64,000 bases of DNA from Roseateles_B sp041905785 (GTDB lineage Bacteria > Pseudomonadota > Gammaproteobacteria > Burkholderiales > Burkholderiaceae_C), in assembly GCA_041905785.1 (NCBI GenBank), contig JAYRKJ010000005.1:62001-126000 (forward strand). The letters are read 5' to 3'. The notes under the pieces were generated by a model. It searched no databases. It was given only the letters and a program-made list of their open reading frames with translations, and was not told the origin of the DNA. Shown piece by piece: positions 34,624 to 43,595 of this stretch; the first letter of the stretch is position 1, and each line of letters opens with the position of its first letter. Both the position numbers and the translations under genes were made by a program.

Positions 34624-34751
34624 CCCCTCGCCCAGGGCGGGTACGCCCTGGGCGGTCCCCCGAGGGGACGCCGAAGACAGCAGGCACGAGGCCTCCTGTC
34701 TTCAGCACGTGGCCGCCAGAGCACTGATCTGGAGCGGCCCGGCGCGCGGCC
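34624..34751 (+). repeat. Multi-hairpin intergenic element, copy B (nuoI-nuoJ)
   Basis: CCCCTCG, then CCCAGGGCG-GGTA-CGCCCTGGG, GTCCCC-CGA-GGGGAC, then a long stem GAAGACAG/CTGTCTTC (34673-34703) and the tail GCGGCCCGGCGC. Same block order as copy A; the third hairpin is unrelated in sequence but in the same place. Starts on the base after the nuoI stop. Confidence 0.8.
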
Positions 34752-34791
34752 TCAAGACGCCACCTCGGGTCAACGAATTTGTGGGAACACC

Positions 34792-35445
34792 ATGGACATC
34801 ACCACCGCACTGTTCTACCTCTTCTCAGCCGTGCTGCTGGGTTCCGCCTTCCGTGTGATCACGGCCCGGAGCACCGTGCATTCGGCGCTCTTCCTGATCC
34901 TGGCCTTCTTCAATGCCTCCTGCATCTGGATGCTGCTGAAGGCCGAGTTCCTGGCGATCACGCTGGTGCTGGTCTATATCGGCGCCGTGATGGTGCTGTT
35001 CCTCTTCGTCGTGATGATGCTGGACATCAATTCCGACCAGGTGCGGCAGGGCTTCTGGAAGCATCTGCCCCTGGCGGGGCTGGTCGGCGCCTTCATCGCG
35101 CTGGAGATGGCTGCGATCCTGATGCCGGGCTTCCGCCTGAACAGCGCGCCCGAGCTCGCGCCTGAAATGGCCAAGCTGGGCAACACCAAGATGTTGGGCA
35201 TCCAGATCTACACCAACTATCTGTATCCGCTGCAGATCGCGGCGGTGCTGCTGCTGGTGGCCATCATTGCCGCCATTGCGCTGACCCTGCGTCGCCGCAA
35301 GGACAGCCGCTACCAGGACCCGTCCGAACAGGTCAAGGTGACGAAGGGCGACCGTCTGCGCATCGTGAAAGTGCAGCCCACGGTCGAACTCCCGTCCGCA
35401 GCAACTGCCGCTGATGTCGCGGCCGAAAAGAAGGGAGCCGCATGA
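34792..35445 (+). CDS. nuoJ: NADH-quinone oxidoreductase subunit J
   Basis: 217-residue membrane subunit with five helices; the conserved third helix region VLVYIGAVMVLFLFVVMMLD is clear. The C-terminal 45 residues are a charged tail. Overlaps nuoK by 4 bases. Confidence 0.96.
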   Translation: MDITTALFYLFSAVLLGSAFRVITARSTVHSALFLILAFFNASCIWMLLKAEFLAITLVLVYIGAVMVLFLFVVMMLDINSDQVRQGFWKHLPLAGLVGAFIALEMAAILMPGFRLNSAPELAPEMAKLGNTKMLGIQIYTNYLYPLQIAAVLLLVAIIAAIALTLRRRKDSRYQDPSEQVKVTKGDRLRIVKVQPTVELPSAATAADVAAEKKGAA

Positions 35446-35756
35446 TGGCAGCGTTGACTCTGGGCCACTTCCTGACGCTGGGCGCGATCCTGTTCGCGCT
35501 GTCGGTGATCGGCATCTTCCTGAATCGCAAGAACCTGATCGTGCTGCTGATGGCCATCGAGCTGATGCTGCTGGCGGTCAACCTGAACTTCGTGGCCTTC
35601 TCCCACTATCTGGGTGACATGGCCGGCCAAGTCTTCGTGTTCTTCATCCTGACCGTGGCGGCCGCCGAGTCCGCCATCGGCCTGGCCATCCTCGTCGTGC
35701 TGTTCCGCAACCGCGCCAGCATCAATGTGGAAGAACTCGACGCCCTGCAAGGCTGA
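35442..35756 (+). CDS. nuoK: NADH-quinone oxidoreductase subunit K
   Basis: About 104 residues, three helices, MrpC-like. The two membrane glutamates lie in AIELMLLAVNLNF and AAAESAIGLAI. Two consecutive ATGs; either could be used. Confidence 0.97.
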   Translation: MMAALTLGHFLTLGAILFALSVIGIFLNRKNLIVLLMAIELMLLAVNLNFVAFSHYLGDMAGQVFVFFILTVAAAESAIGLAILVVLFRNRASINVEELDALQG

Positions 35757-35782
35757 TCGGACACAAGGCACGGGATAACAAG

Positions 35783-37837
35783 ATGTCTGCACAACTCTCT
35801 CAGAACATGCTGCTGGCGGTGCCCATGGCACCCCTGGTCGGTGCCGTCGTGGCCGGCCTGTTCGGCAAGCAAGTGGGCCGCAAGGGCGCGCACACCGTCA
35901 CCATCCTCGGGGTGGCGATCGCCCTGGCGATCTCGGTGATGACGCTGTTCAGCGTGCTCGACGGCGCGCGCTTCAACCAGACCGTCTACGAATGGATGGT
36001 GCTGGGCGGTCTCAAGATGGAAGTCGGCTTCCTGGTCGACGGCCTGACGGCCATGATGATGGTGGTGGTGACCTTCGTGTCGCTGATGGTGCACATCTAC
36101 ACCATCGGCTACATGGAAGAGGACCCGGGCTACCAGCGCTTCTTCGCCTACATCTCGCTGTTCACCTTCTCCATGCTGATGCTCGTCATGAGCAACAACA
36201 TGCTGCAGCTGTTCTTCGGCTGGGAAGCGGTGGGCCTGGTTTCCTACCTGCTGATCGGCTTCTGGTACACCAAGCCGACGGCGATCTTCGCCAACATGAA
36301 GGCCTTCCTGGTGAACCGGGTCGGTGACTTCGGCTTCATCCTGGGCATCGGCCTGCTGGTGGCCTACGGCGGCTCGCTGAACTACAGCGAGACCTTCGCC
36401 AAGGCCAACGAACTGGCGCAGATCAAGTTCCCGACCCCGCTGTGGGGCGGCGACTGGATGATGCTGACCGTGGCCTGCATCTGCCTGTTCATCGGCGCGA
36501 TGGGCAAGTCGGCCCAGTTCCCGCTGCACGTGTGGCTGCCGGACTCGATGGAAGGCCCGACCCCCATCTCCGCGCTGATCCACGCCGCCACCATGGTGAC
36601 GGCCGGCATCTTCATGGTCTCGCGCATGAGCCCGCTGTTCGAGCTCTCCGACACGGCGCTGAACTTCATCCTGGTGATCGGTGCCATCACGGCGCTGTTC
36701 ATGGGTTTCCTGGGCATCATCCAGAACGACATCAAGCGTGTCGTGGCCTACTCGACGCTTTCGCAGCTGGGCTACATGACCGTGGCGCTGGGCGCCTCGG
36801 CCTACTCGGTCGCCGTGTTCCACCTGATGACGCACGCCTTCTTCAAGGCCCTGCTGTTTCTCGGCGCCGGCTCGGTGATCATCGGCATGCACCATGACCA
36901 GGACATCCGCAATATGGGCGGCCTGCGCAAGTACATGCCCATCACCTGGATCACCTCGCTGCTGGGCTCGCTGGCGCTGATCGGCACGCCCTTCTTCTCG
37001 GGCTTCTACTCGAAGGACTCCATCATCGAGGCCGTGCACGCCAGCCACCTGCCGGCCGCGCACTTCGCCTACGCCGCGGTGATCATCGGCGTGTTCGTGA
37101 CGGCCTTCTACAGCTTCCGGATGTACTTCCTGGTCTTCCACGGCAAGGAGCACTTCCACCACAAGCCCTTCCCGCCGGAAGACCATGGTGCCCATGAAGA
37201 GCCGGGCGACCACAGCGAAGTCCACCAGCCTCATGAGAGCCCCTGGGTGGTGACCGCGCCGCTGGTGCTGCTGGCCATCCCCTCGGTGCTGGTGGGCTTC
37301 TACACCATCGAGCCCATGCTCTTTGGCGACTTCTTCAAGGACGCCATCGTCGTGAACCCCGAGCTGCACCACGCCATGGGCGAGCTCAAGGAAGAGTTCC
37401 ACGGCGCGGTGGCCATGGCCACGCACGGCGTGATGAGCCTGCCGTTCTGGCTGGCCCTGAGCGGCGTGCTGACGGCCTACCTGTTCTACATGGTCGCACC
37501 GCAGATCCCCGCGGCGATCGCCCGCGTGGCGGCGCCGCTCGTCAAGGTGCTCGAGAACAAGTACTACATGGACTGGATCAACGAGAACATCTTCGCCGCC
37601 GCAGCGCGCGCCATCGGCGTGGGCCTGTGGAAGGGCGGGGATGCCGGACTGATCGATGGCGTGATCATCGACGGCTCGGCCAAGACCGTGGGCGGCATCG
37701 CCGGCCTGGTCCGCCGCATCCAGACGGGTCATCTGTACTGGTATGCCCTCGTGATGATCCTTGGCGTCATCGGCCTGATGAGCTGGAAGCTGTGGCCCTT
37801 CATTGCGCCGCAGTTCAAGGCCCTGACCGGTCTCTGA
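35783..37837 (+). CDS. nuoL: NADH-quinone oxidoreductase subunit L
   Basis: 684-residue distal antiporter-like proton-pumping subunit. Conserved FFGWEAVGLVSYLLIGFW, AMGKSAQFPLHVWLPDSMEGPTP and HAFFKALLFLGAGSVI are seen. The His-rich loop near 455-485 is a variable hydrophilic segment. The C-terminal lateral helix is present by length. Confidence 0.97.
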   Translation: MSAQLSQNMLLAVPMAPLVGAVVAGLFGKQVGRKGAHTVTILGVAIALAISVMTLFSVLDGARFNQTVYEWMVLGGLKMEVGFLVDGLTAMMMVVVTFVSLMVHIYTIGYMEEDPGYQRFFAYISLFTFSMLMLVMSNNMLQLFFGWEAVGLVSYLLIGFWYTKPTAIFANMKAFLVNRVGDFGFILGIGLLVAYGGSLNYSETFAKANELAQIKFPTPLWGGDWMMLTVACICLFIGAMGKSAQFPLHVWLPDSMEGPTPISALIHAATMVTAGIFMVSRMSPLFELSDTALNFILVIGAITALFMGFLGIIQNDIKRVVAYSTLSQLGYMTVALGASAYSVAVFHLMTHAFFKALLFLGAGSVIIGMHHDQDIRNMGGLRKYMPITWITSLLGSLALIGTPFFSGFYSKDSIIEAVHASHLPAAHFAYAAVIIGVFVTAFYSFRMYFLVFHGKEHFHHKPFPPEDHGAHEEPGDHSEVHQPHESPWVVTAPLVLLAIPSVLVGFYTIEPMLFGDFFKDAIVVNPELHHAMGELKEEFHGAVAMATHGVMSLPFWLALSGVLTAYLFYMVAPQIPAAIARVAAPLVKVLENKYYMDWINENIFAAAARAIGVGLWKGGDAGLIDGVIIDGSAKTVGGIAGLVRRIQTGHLYWYALVMILGVIGLMSWKLWPFIAPQFKALTGL

Positions 37838-37858
37838 GCACGGAGACGGAGAATAAGA

Positions 37859-39331
37859 ATGTTGCTGAGTCTTTCCATCTGGCTGCCCATCGTCAGCGGT
37901 CTGATCCTGCTGGCCCTGGGCCGCGACGACCAGGCCAAGACCGTGCGCTGGCTGGCCCTTGTGGCTGCCATCGCGAGCTTTGCCGTCACCCTCCCGCTCG
38001 TCACCGGTTTCAAGGTCGACACGGCTGCGATGCAGTTCGTGGAGAACTATCACTGGATCGATCGTTTCAACATCTACTACCACCTGGGGGTGGACGGCAT
38101 CTCCATGTGGTTCGTGCCGCTCACGGCCTTCATCACCATCATCGTGGTGCTGGCGGCCTGGGAGGTGATTGAGACCCGCGTCAACCAGTACATGGGCGCC
38201 TTCCTGGTGCTCTCCGGCCTGATGGTCGGCGTGTTCTCGGCGCTCGACGGCATGCTGTTCTACGTGTTCTTCGAGGCGACGCTGATCCCGATGTACATCA
38301 TCATCGGCGTCTGGGGCGGCCCGCGCCGCGTCTATGCGGCCTTCAAGTTCTTCCTGTACACGCTGGCCGGCTCGCTGCTGATGCTGATCGCGCTGCTGTA
38401 CCTGTACCTGAAGAGCGGCGGCAGCTTCGACATCCAGACCTGGCACAAGCTGCCTCTGCCGATGAATGCGCAGACCCTGCTGTTCTTCGCCTTCTTCGCC
38501 GCCTTCTCGGTGAAGGTGCCGATGTGGCCGGTGCACACCTGGCTGCCGGACGCCCACGTGGAAGCGCCTACCGGCGGCTCCGTGGTGCTGGCCGCCATCA
38601 TGCTGAAGCTCGGCGCCTACGGCTTCCTGCGCTTCTCCATGCCCATCACACCGGATGCCGCCCATGAGTACGCCTGGTTCATCATCGCGCTGTCGCTGAT
38701 TGCCGTGGTCTACATCGGCCTGGTGGCGCTGGTGCAGAAGGACATGAAGAAGCTGGTGGCTTACTCGTCCATCGCGCACATGGGCTTCGTGACGCTGGGC
38801 TTCTTCATCTTCAACGAGCTGGGCGTCTCCGGCGCCCTGGTGCAGATGATCTCGCACGGCTTTGTGTCGGGCGCGATGTTCCTGTCCATCGGCGTGCTCT
38901 ACGACCGCGTGCATTCGCGTGAGATCTCGGCCTACGGCGGTGTGGTCAACACCATGCCCAAGTTCGCCGCCTTCGCGCTGCTGTTCGCGATGGCCAACTG
39001 CGGGCTGCCGGCCACCGGCGGCTTCGTGGGCGAGTGGATGGTGATCCTGGGTACGGTGAAGTACAGCTTCTGGTTGGGCGCCATCGCGGCCACCGCCCTG
39101 GTCTTCGGTGCGGCCTACACGCTGTGGATGTACAAGCGCGTCTACTTCGGTGCCATCAGCAACGACAACGTGCGCGAGCTCACCGACATCAACAGCCGTG
39201 AGTTCCTGATGATGGCCGTGCTGGCCGTGGCGGTGCTGTGGATGGGCATTTATCCCAAGCCCTTCACCGACGTGATGCATGCCTCGGTCACCGAGTTGCT
39301 GAAGCATGTGGCCGTCTCCAAGCTGCAATAA
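37859..39331 (+). CDS. nuoM: NADH-quinone oxidoreductase subunit M
   Basis: 490-residue antiporter-like subunit. Motifs: FFEATLIPMYIIIGVWGG with the key Glu, KVPMWPVHTWLPDAHVEAPTGGS and SYSSIAHMGF-like sequence (VAYSSIAHMGFVTLG). Follows nuoL after 21 bases. Confidence 0.97.
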   Translation: MLLSLSIWLPIVSGLILLALGRDDQAKTVRWLALVAAIASFAVTLPLVTGFKVDTAAMQFVENYHWIDRFNIYYHLGVDGISMWFVPLTAFITIIVVLAAWEVIETRVNQYMGAFLVLSGLMVGVFSALDGMLFYVFFEATLIPMYIIIGVWGGPRRVYAAFKFFLYTLAGSLLMLIALLYLYLKSGGSFDIQTWHKLPLPMNAQTLLFFAFFAAFSVKVPMWPVHTWLPDAHVEAPTGGSVVLAAIMLKLGAYGFLRFSMPITPDAAHEYAWFIIALSLIAVVYIGLVALVQKDMKKLVAYSSIAHMGFVTLGFFIFNELGVSGALVQMISHGFVSGAMFLSIGVLYDRVHSREISAYGGVVNTMPKFAAFALLFAMANCGLPATGGFVGEWMVILGTVKYSFWLGAIAATALVFGAAYTLWMYKRVYFGAISNDNVRELTDINSREFLMMAVLAVAVLWMGIYPKPFTDVMHASVTELLKHVAVSKLQ

Positions 39332-39346
39332 GAGGGCCGCTGAAAA

Positions 39347-40825
39347 ATGAATGACATGAACTGGAATGCGGTGACCCCCGAGATCCTGCTGCTGGGCCTG
39401 TCGTGCCTGGTGGCGCTGGTCGATCTCTTCGTCAAGGATGAGCGCCGTGCGCCCACCTACTGGTTGACCCAGCTGAGCCTGGCCCTGGTGTCGCTGCTGC
39501 ACTTCAACGCCTTTTACGGCGGTGCCGAGGTCTATGCCATGCAGGGCATGGCGGTGGCGGATCCGCTGAGCCACCTGCTCGCCGCCGTGGCCGGCATCAG
39601 CACCATGGTCACGCTGGTCTATGCCCGGCCTTATGCCGCGCCGCGCGAGATGCTCAAGGGCGAGCTCTTCACGCTGAGCCTGCTGGCTTATCTCGGCGTG
39701 AGCATCATGGTCTCGGCCAACAACTTCCTGGTCATCTACCTTGGCCTGGAGCTGATGAGCCTGTCGCTGTACGCGCTGGTGGCCCTGCGTCGTGACCACG
39801 CCGTCTCGACCGAAGCCGCGATGAAGTACTTCGTGCTGGGCGCGCTGGCCAGCGGCTTCCTGCTCTACGGCATGTCCATGATGTACGGCGCTACCGGCTC
39901 GCTGACCATCCCGACGGTGCTCCAGGTGATCGCCAGCGGCACGCCCAACCCCTCGGTGCTGGTCTTTGGCGTGGTCTTCATCGTCGCCGGCTTGGCCTTC
40001 AAGCTGGGGGCGGCTCCCTTCCATATGTGGGTGCCGGACGTCTACCAAGGCGCACCGACGGCCGCCACGCTGCTCATCGGCGGCGCGCCCAAGCTGGCCG
40101 CCTTTGGCATCACCATTCGCCTGTTGGTGGACGGCATGCTGACGCTGGCCGCGGACTGGCAGCAGATGCTGCTGGTGCTGGCCGTCTGCTCGCTGCTGAT
40201 CGGCAACCTGGCCGCCATCGCCCAGACCAACCTCAAGCGCATGCTGGCCTACTCGACCATCGCGCAAATGGGCTTCATGCTGCTGGGCCTGGCCTCCGGT
40301 GTGGTCAACGGCAACACGCTGTCGGCAGCCAATGCCTACAGCTCGGCCATGTTCTACGTGATCACCTACGTGCTGACCACACTGGGCACCTTCGGTCTGA
40401 TCATGCTGCTGGCGCGTCAGGGGCATGAGTCCGAGCAGATCGCCGACTTCGCTGGCCTGGCCAAGCGCAGCCCCTGGTATGCGCTGGTGATGACCATCTT
40501 CATGTTCTCGCTGGCCGGCATTCCGCCGACCGCCGGCTTCTATGCCAAGTTGGCAGTGCTGCAGGCCATGATCGCCACCAATGACCCGCTGTACATCAAG
40601 CTGGCCGTCGGCGCCGTGGTGCTGTCGCTGATCGGCGCCTACTACTACCTGCGTGTCATCAAGGTGATGTTCTTTGACGAACCCACCGAGCGCACGGCGC
40701 TGAGCGCCCCGGCGGACGCCCGCCTGGTCATGTCGCTCAACGGCGTGGCGGTGCTGGTTTTCGGCCTGATGCCCGACGGCCTGCTGACGCTGTGTGCGGT
40801 GGCCGTGAAGACGCTGGCCAACTGA
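39347..40825 (+). CDS. nuoN: NADH-quinone oxidoreductase subunit N
   Basis: 492-residue antiporter-like subunit nearest to NuoK. IYLGLELMSLSLYALVAL, GAAPFHMWVPDVYQGAPT and AYSTIAQMGFMLLG are conserved. Ends the structural genes of complex I; DUF2818 follows after 31 bases. Confidence 0.97.
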   Translation: MNDMNWNAVTPEILLLGLSCLVALVDLFVKDERRAPTYWLTQLSLALVSLLHFNAFYGGAEVYAMQGMAVADPLSHLLAAVAGISTMVTLVYARPYAAPREMLKGELFTLSLLAYLGVSIMVSANNFLVIYLGLELMSLSLYALVALRRDHAVSTEAAMKYFVLGALASGFLLYGMSMMYGATGSLTIPTVLQVIASGTPNPSVLVFGVVFIVAGLAFKLGAAPFHMWVPDVYQGAPTAATLLIGGAPKLAAFGITIRLLVDGMLTLAADWQQMLLVLAVCSLLIGNLAAIAQTNLKRMLAYSTIAQMGFMLLGLASGVVNGNTLSAANAYSSAMFYVITYVLTTLGTFGLIMLLARQGHESEQIADFAGLAKRSPWYALVMTIFMFSLAGIPPTAGFYAKLAVLQAMIATNDPLYIKLAVGAVVLSLIGAYYYLRVIKVMFFDEPTERTALSAPADARLVMSLNGVAVLVFGLMPDGLLTLCAVAVKTLAN

Positions 40826-40856
40826 GGCCGGGTCTCCGATCTCTAGCGGAACGCCC

Positions 40857-41165
40857 GTGAATCAAACCGCCGCAGCCTGGCTGGTGCTGTGGGTCGCCGT
40901 GATGGCGGCCAACGCGCCCTTCATCAGCCAGCGTGTCTTGCTCGTCGGGCGCCGTGACCCGCTGAAGTCGGGCTGGTGGCGCCTGGCGGAGCTGTTGCTG
41001 ATGGCCTTGCTGACGCTGGGCGTGGGCTTCGCGCTGGAGTCCCGTGTCGGGCAGCGCCAAGCCCAGGGCTGGGAGTTCTACGCGGCCTCGAGCTGTCTGT
41101 TCCTGACCCTGGCCTTCCCGGGCTTTGTGTGGCGCTATCTCAAGCGGCATCGCGATGAAGCCTGA
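40857..41165 (+). CDS. DUF2818 membrane protein
   Basis: 102 residues with three hydrophobic segments (about 5-25, 43-60, 78-94); GTG start. The N-terminal W-x-A-N-x-PFISQRVL pattern is that of DUF2818, a family found right behind nuoN in Betaproteobacteria. Function unknown; position suggests a helper for complex I. Overlaps the NUDIX gene. Confidence 0.8.
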   Translation: MNQTAAAWLVLWVAVMAANAPFISQRVLLVGRRDPLKSGWWRLAELLLMALLTLGVGFALESRVGQRQAQGWEFYAASSCLFLTLAFPGFVWRYLKRHRDEA

Positions 41166-41769
41166 TGAGCAAGTGATGGGGCAGGGCGGCGACCCGGATG
41201 CCGGCCTGCGCGAGCACCGCCTGGAGGGGCGTGAGGTCTACCAGGGCGGCTTCCTCAAAGTCCAGCGCGACACCGTGCGCCTGCCCGATGGCCGCGAGGC
41301 CTTTCGCGAATACATCCGCCATCCCGGCGCCGTGATGGTCGTCCCCTTGCTGGACGATGGCCGCCTGCTGCTGGAGCGGCAGTATCGGTATCCCCTTTCC
41401 CGGGTGATGCTGGAGTTCCCCGCCGGCAAGCTGGACCCGCAGGAAAGCCCGCTGGCCTGCGCCATGCGCGAGCTGCGCGAGGAAACCGGCTACAGCGCCG
41501 GTGATTGGGCCTATGCCGGCGTGCTGCACAACGCCATCGCCTACTCCGATGAAGGCATCCACATCTTCTTTGCCCGCCGCCTCAGCGCTGGTCGGGCGGC
41601 GCTGGATCCTGGCGAGTTTGTCGAATGTCTGAGCATGTCGGTCGATGAGCTGGACGAGGCCTGCCGTCAGGGCGTCGTGACCGACGCCAAGACGCTCGTC
41701 GGCCTGCTCTGGCTGCAGCGCTGGCACCAAGGCGCCTGGGCACTGGACTGGCAGACGCTCGGCGCCTGA
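41155..41769 (+). CDS. NUDIX hydrolase, ADP-ribose pyrophosphatase-like
   Basis: 204 residues with an intact NUDIX box: G-x5-E-x7-REL-x-EE-x-GY (GKLDPQES to REETGY, about 95-118), preceded by LLLERQYRYPL, typical of the ADP-ribose/NudF subgroup. Hydrolyses nucleoside diphosphates linked to another group. Starts inside the DUF2818 gene, so it is coupled to the nuo tail. Confidence 0.88.
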   Translation: MKPDEQVMGQGGDPDAGLREHRLEGREVYQGGFLKVQRDTVRLPDGREAFREYIRHPGAVMVVPLLDDGRLLLERQYRYPLSRVMLEFPAGKLDPQESPLACAMRELREETGYSAGDWAYAGVLHNAIAYSDEGIHIFFARRLSAGRAALDPGEFVECLSMSVDELDEACRQGVVTDAKTLVGLLWLQRWHQGAWALDWQTLGA

Positions 41770-41787
41770 GCCGCCTATCATTGGCCT

Positions 41788-42288
41788 ATGTTGGTTCTGA
41801 ATCTGGCCTGTGAAGCGAGCCACGCCTTTGAAGGCTGGTTCGCCTCTGCCGACGATTGCCGTGAGCAGCAGGCGCGCGGCGTCCTGACCTGCCCCATGTG
41901 CGGGTCCGCCAAGGTGGAGCGCCGGCCCAGCGCTCCCCGGCTCAATGTGTCTCATCTTCGCAATGGCGAGGCACAGCCTGCGGCCAAAGCAGGCGCTGAC
42001 AGCGCACAGACCGGCACACAGGCCGGCACAAACGTGGAACCGTCCGCCGCCGACCTCCTGCAGGCGGTGCAAACCCAGTGGCTGCAGATCTCCCGCGCGC
42101 TGGCCCGCCAAAGCGAGGATGTCGGCGAGCGCTTCGCCGAGGAAGCGCGGCGCATCCACTACGGCGACGCCGAGGACCGTGCGATACGCGGACGCAGCAG
42201 GCCGGACGAGGTCCGGGAGCTGTTGGACGAGGGCATCGCGCTGATGCCCCTGCTCCTGCCCGAGGACGCCGGCGACAAGCTGCACTGA
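41788..42288 (+). CDS. DUF1178 family protein
   Basis: 166 residues. MLVLNLACEASHAFEGWFAS and the pair CPMCGS (35-40) with an early Cys (Cys8) suggest a small zinc-ribbon; a middle low-complexity stretch and a helical C-terminal end LDEGIALMPLL follow. Family function unknown. Same strand and 18 bases after the NUDIX gene. Confidence 0.85.
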   Translation: MLVLNLACEASHAFEGWFASADDCREQQARGVLTCPMCGSAKVERRPSAPRLNVSHLRNGEAQPAAKAGADSAQTGTQAGTNVEPSAADLLQAVQTQWLQISRALARQSEDVGERFAEEARRIHYGDAEDRAIRGRSRPDEVRELLDEGIALMPLLLPEDAGDKLH

Positions 42289-42373
42289 GCCGAGGGCCGC
42301 TTGGTCGCGCTGTGATGCCGGGCGGGCCTGCGTCAGTGCCGTTCGTCGCAATGTCACGACGCCCTCCATCTTT

Positions 42374-42405
42374 CTGGGGCACCATGACCTGCGGATGTGC
42401 CCCAG
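42374..42405. promoter_or_regulatory. Inverted repeat before the first RND operon
   Basis: Perfect 9-bp arms CTGGGGCAC and GTGCCCCAG around 14 bases, 42 bases before the adaptor ATG. It may be a repressor operator or an mRNA hairpin in the leader. No regulator gene is adjacent. Confidence 0.5.
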
Positions 42406-42446
42406 ACCGGGCCTATGCTCCGACGATTGATCTTCCGCAAGCCATC

Positions 42447-43592
42447 ATGACCAAGAAGCAACACACCCTCCTGCCGGGCTATGGCCTGGCGCTGCTGCTC
42501 GTTTCCGCCGCTGCGCTCAGTGCCTGCGGCAAGGGTCCAAAGGCCGAGGCTGCCTCGCAGGCCGCCGCCGCGCCGCTGCTGCTCGCCAAGGAAGACCTGC
42601 GCGAACTGGGCCTCAGCGAGCAGGCCTCGGGCCCGGTGATCACCGGCTCCATCCAGCCCGAGCGGCGGGCCGATCTGCGCGCTGAGGTGTCCGCCGTGGT
42701 GCTGCAGGTGCTGAAAGAAAACGGCGAGGCCGTGCGCAAGGGCGACCTGCTGGTGCGGCTGGACGACACCGCCATCCGCGACAGCCTGGCCTCGGCCGAA
42801 GAGGCCGCGCGCGCTTCCGCGCAAAGCTTTGAGCAGGCCGAGCGCCAGCTGCAGCGTCAGAAGACCCTTCAGGCCCAGGGCATGACCTCCATGCAAGGCC
42901 TGGAGGACGCTGAAATGCGCCGCAACAACGCCCAGAGCGACCTGGTCGCGGCCAAGGCCCGCGTGGTCACCGCACGGCAGCAGTTGCAGCGCACCGAGGT
43001 GCGGGCACCCTTCGACGGCGTGGTCAGCGATCGCAAGGTGTCGCCCGGCGACACGGCCCAGCTCGGCAAGGAGCTGCTCAAGGTGATCGACCCGCGCAGC
43101 CTGCGCTTCGAGGGCTTGGTGTCCGCCGACAAACTGGCCGAGCTTCGCCTGGGCCAGGGCGTTCATTTTCGAGTGAATGGCCATGGCAACACGCAGTTCC
43201 GCGGCAAGATCAAGCGCATCGACGTGGCCGCCAACGCGACCACGCGCCAGGTCGAGGTCCTGGTGGAGCTGGGCGAGGGCGAGAAGCCTCAGGCGGCCGG
43301 GCTTTATGCCGAAGGCAACGTCGAGGCCCGCGCCACCGAGGCCTTGATGCTGGAAGATGCGGCCATCGTGCGTGCCGGTGATCAGGCCCACGCCTGGCGC
43401 GTCAAGGAGGGCAAGCTCTCCAAGGTGACGCTGAAGCTGGGCGAGCGTGACACCCGCACCGGCCAGATCGCCGTGCTTGGCGGCCTGAGCAAGGGGGACA
43501 GCGTGCTGCGCAAGCCCTCCGCCACGCTCAAGGACGGTCAGCCGGTGGAGATGAGCAAGGCGCCGGCGGCCTCGACCGTGGCAGGGGGCTGA
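42447..43592 (+). CDS. RND efflux periplasmic adaptor (HlyD family), lipoprotein
   Basis: 381 residues. Signal sequence with lipobox LSAC (Cys27), so it is anchored in the inner membrane by lipid. A biotinyl-lipoyl half-motif, a coiled-coil hairpin (about 115-180, Gln/Ala-rich), VRAPFDGVVSDRKVSPGDT and a beta-barrel follow. It links the permease to an outer-membrane channel. Permease gene starts 3 bases after its stop. Confidence 0.9.
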   Translation: MTKKQHTLLPGYGLALLLVSAAALSACGKGPKAEAASQAAAAPLLLAKEDLRELGLSEQASGPVITGSIQPERRADLRAEVSAVVLQVLKENGEAVRKGDLLVRLDDTAIRDSLASAEEAARASAQSFEQAERQLQRQKTLQAQGMTSMQGLEDAEMRRNNAQSDLVAAKARVVTARQQLQRTEVRAPFDGVVSDRKVSPGDTAQLGKELLKVIDPRSLRFEGLVSADKLAELRLGQGVHFRVNGHGNTQFRGKIKRIDVAANATTRQVEVLVELGEGEKPQAAGLYAEGNVEARATEALMLEDAAIVRAGDQAHAWRVKEGKLSKVTLKLGERDTRTGQIAVLGGLSKGDSVLRKPSATLKDGQPVEMSKAPAASTVAGG

Positions 43593-43595
43593 TCG

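Noticed and set aside
35606..40426. A 1606-codon open frame on the minus strand
   Set aside because: It is antisense to nuoK-nuoN. High-GC codon use removes stops from the opposite frame; the protein is rich in His, Gln, Arg and Asp with no domain.
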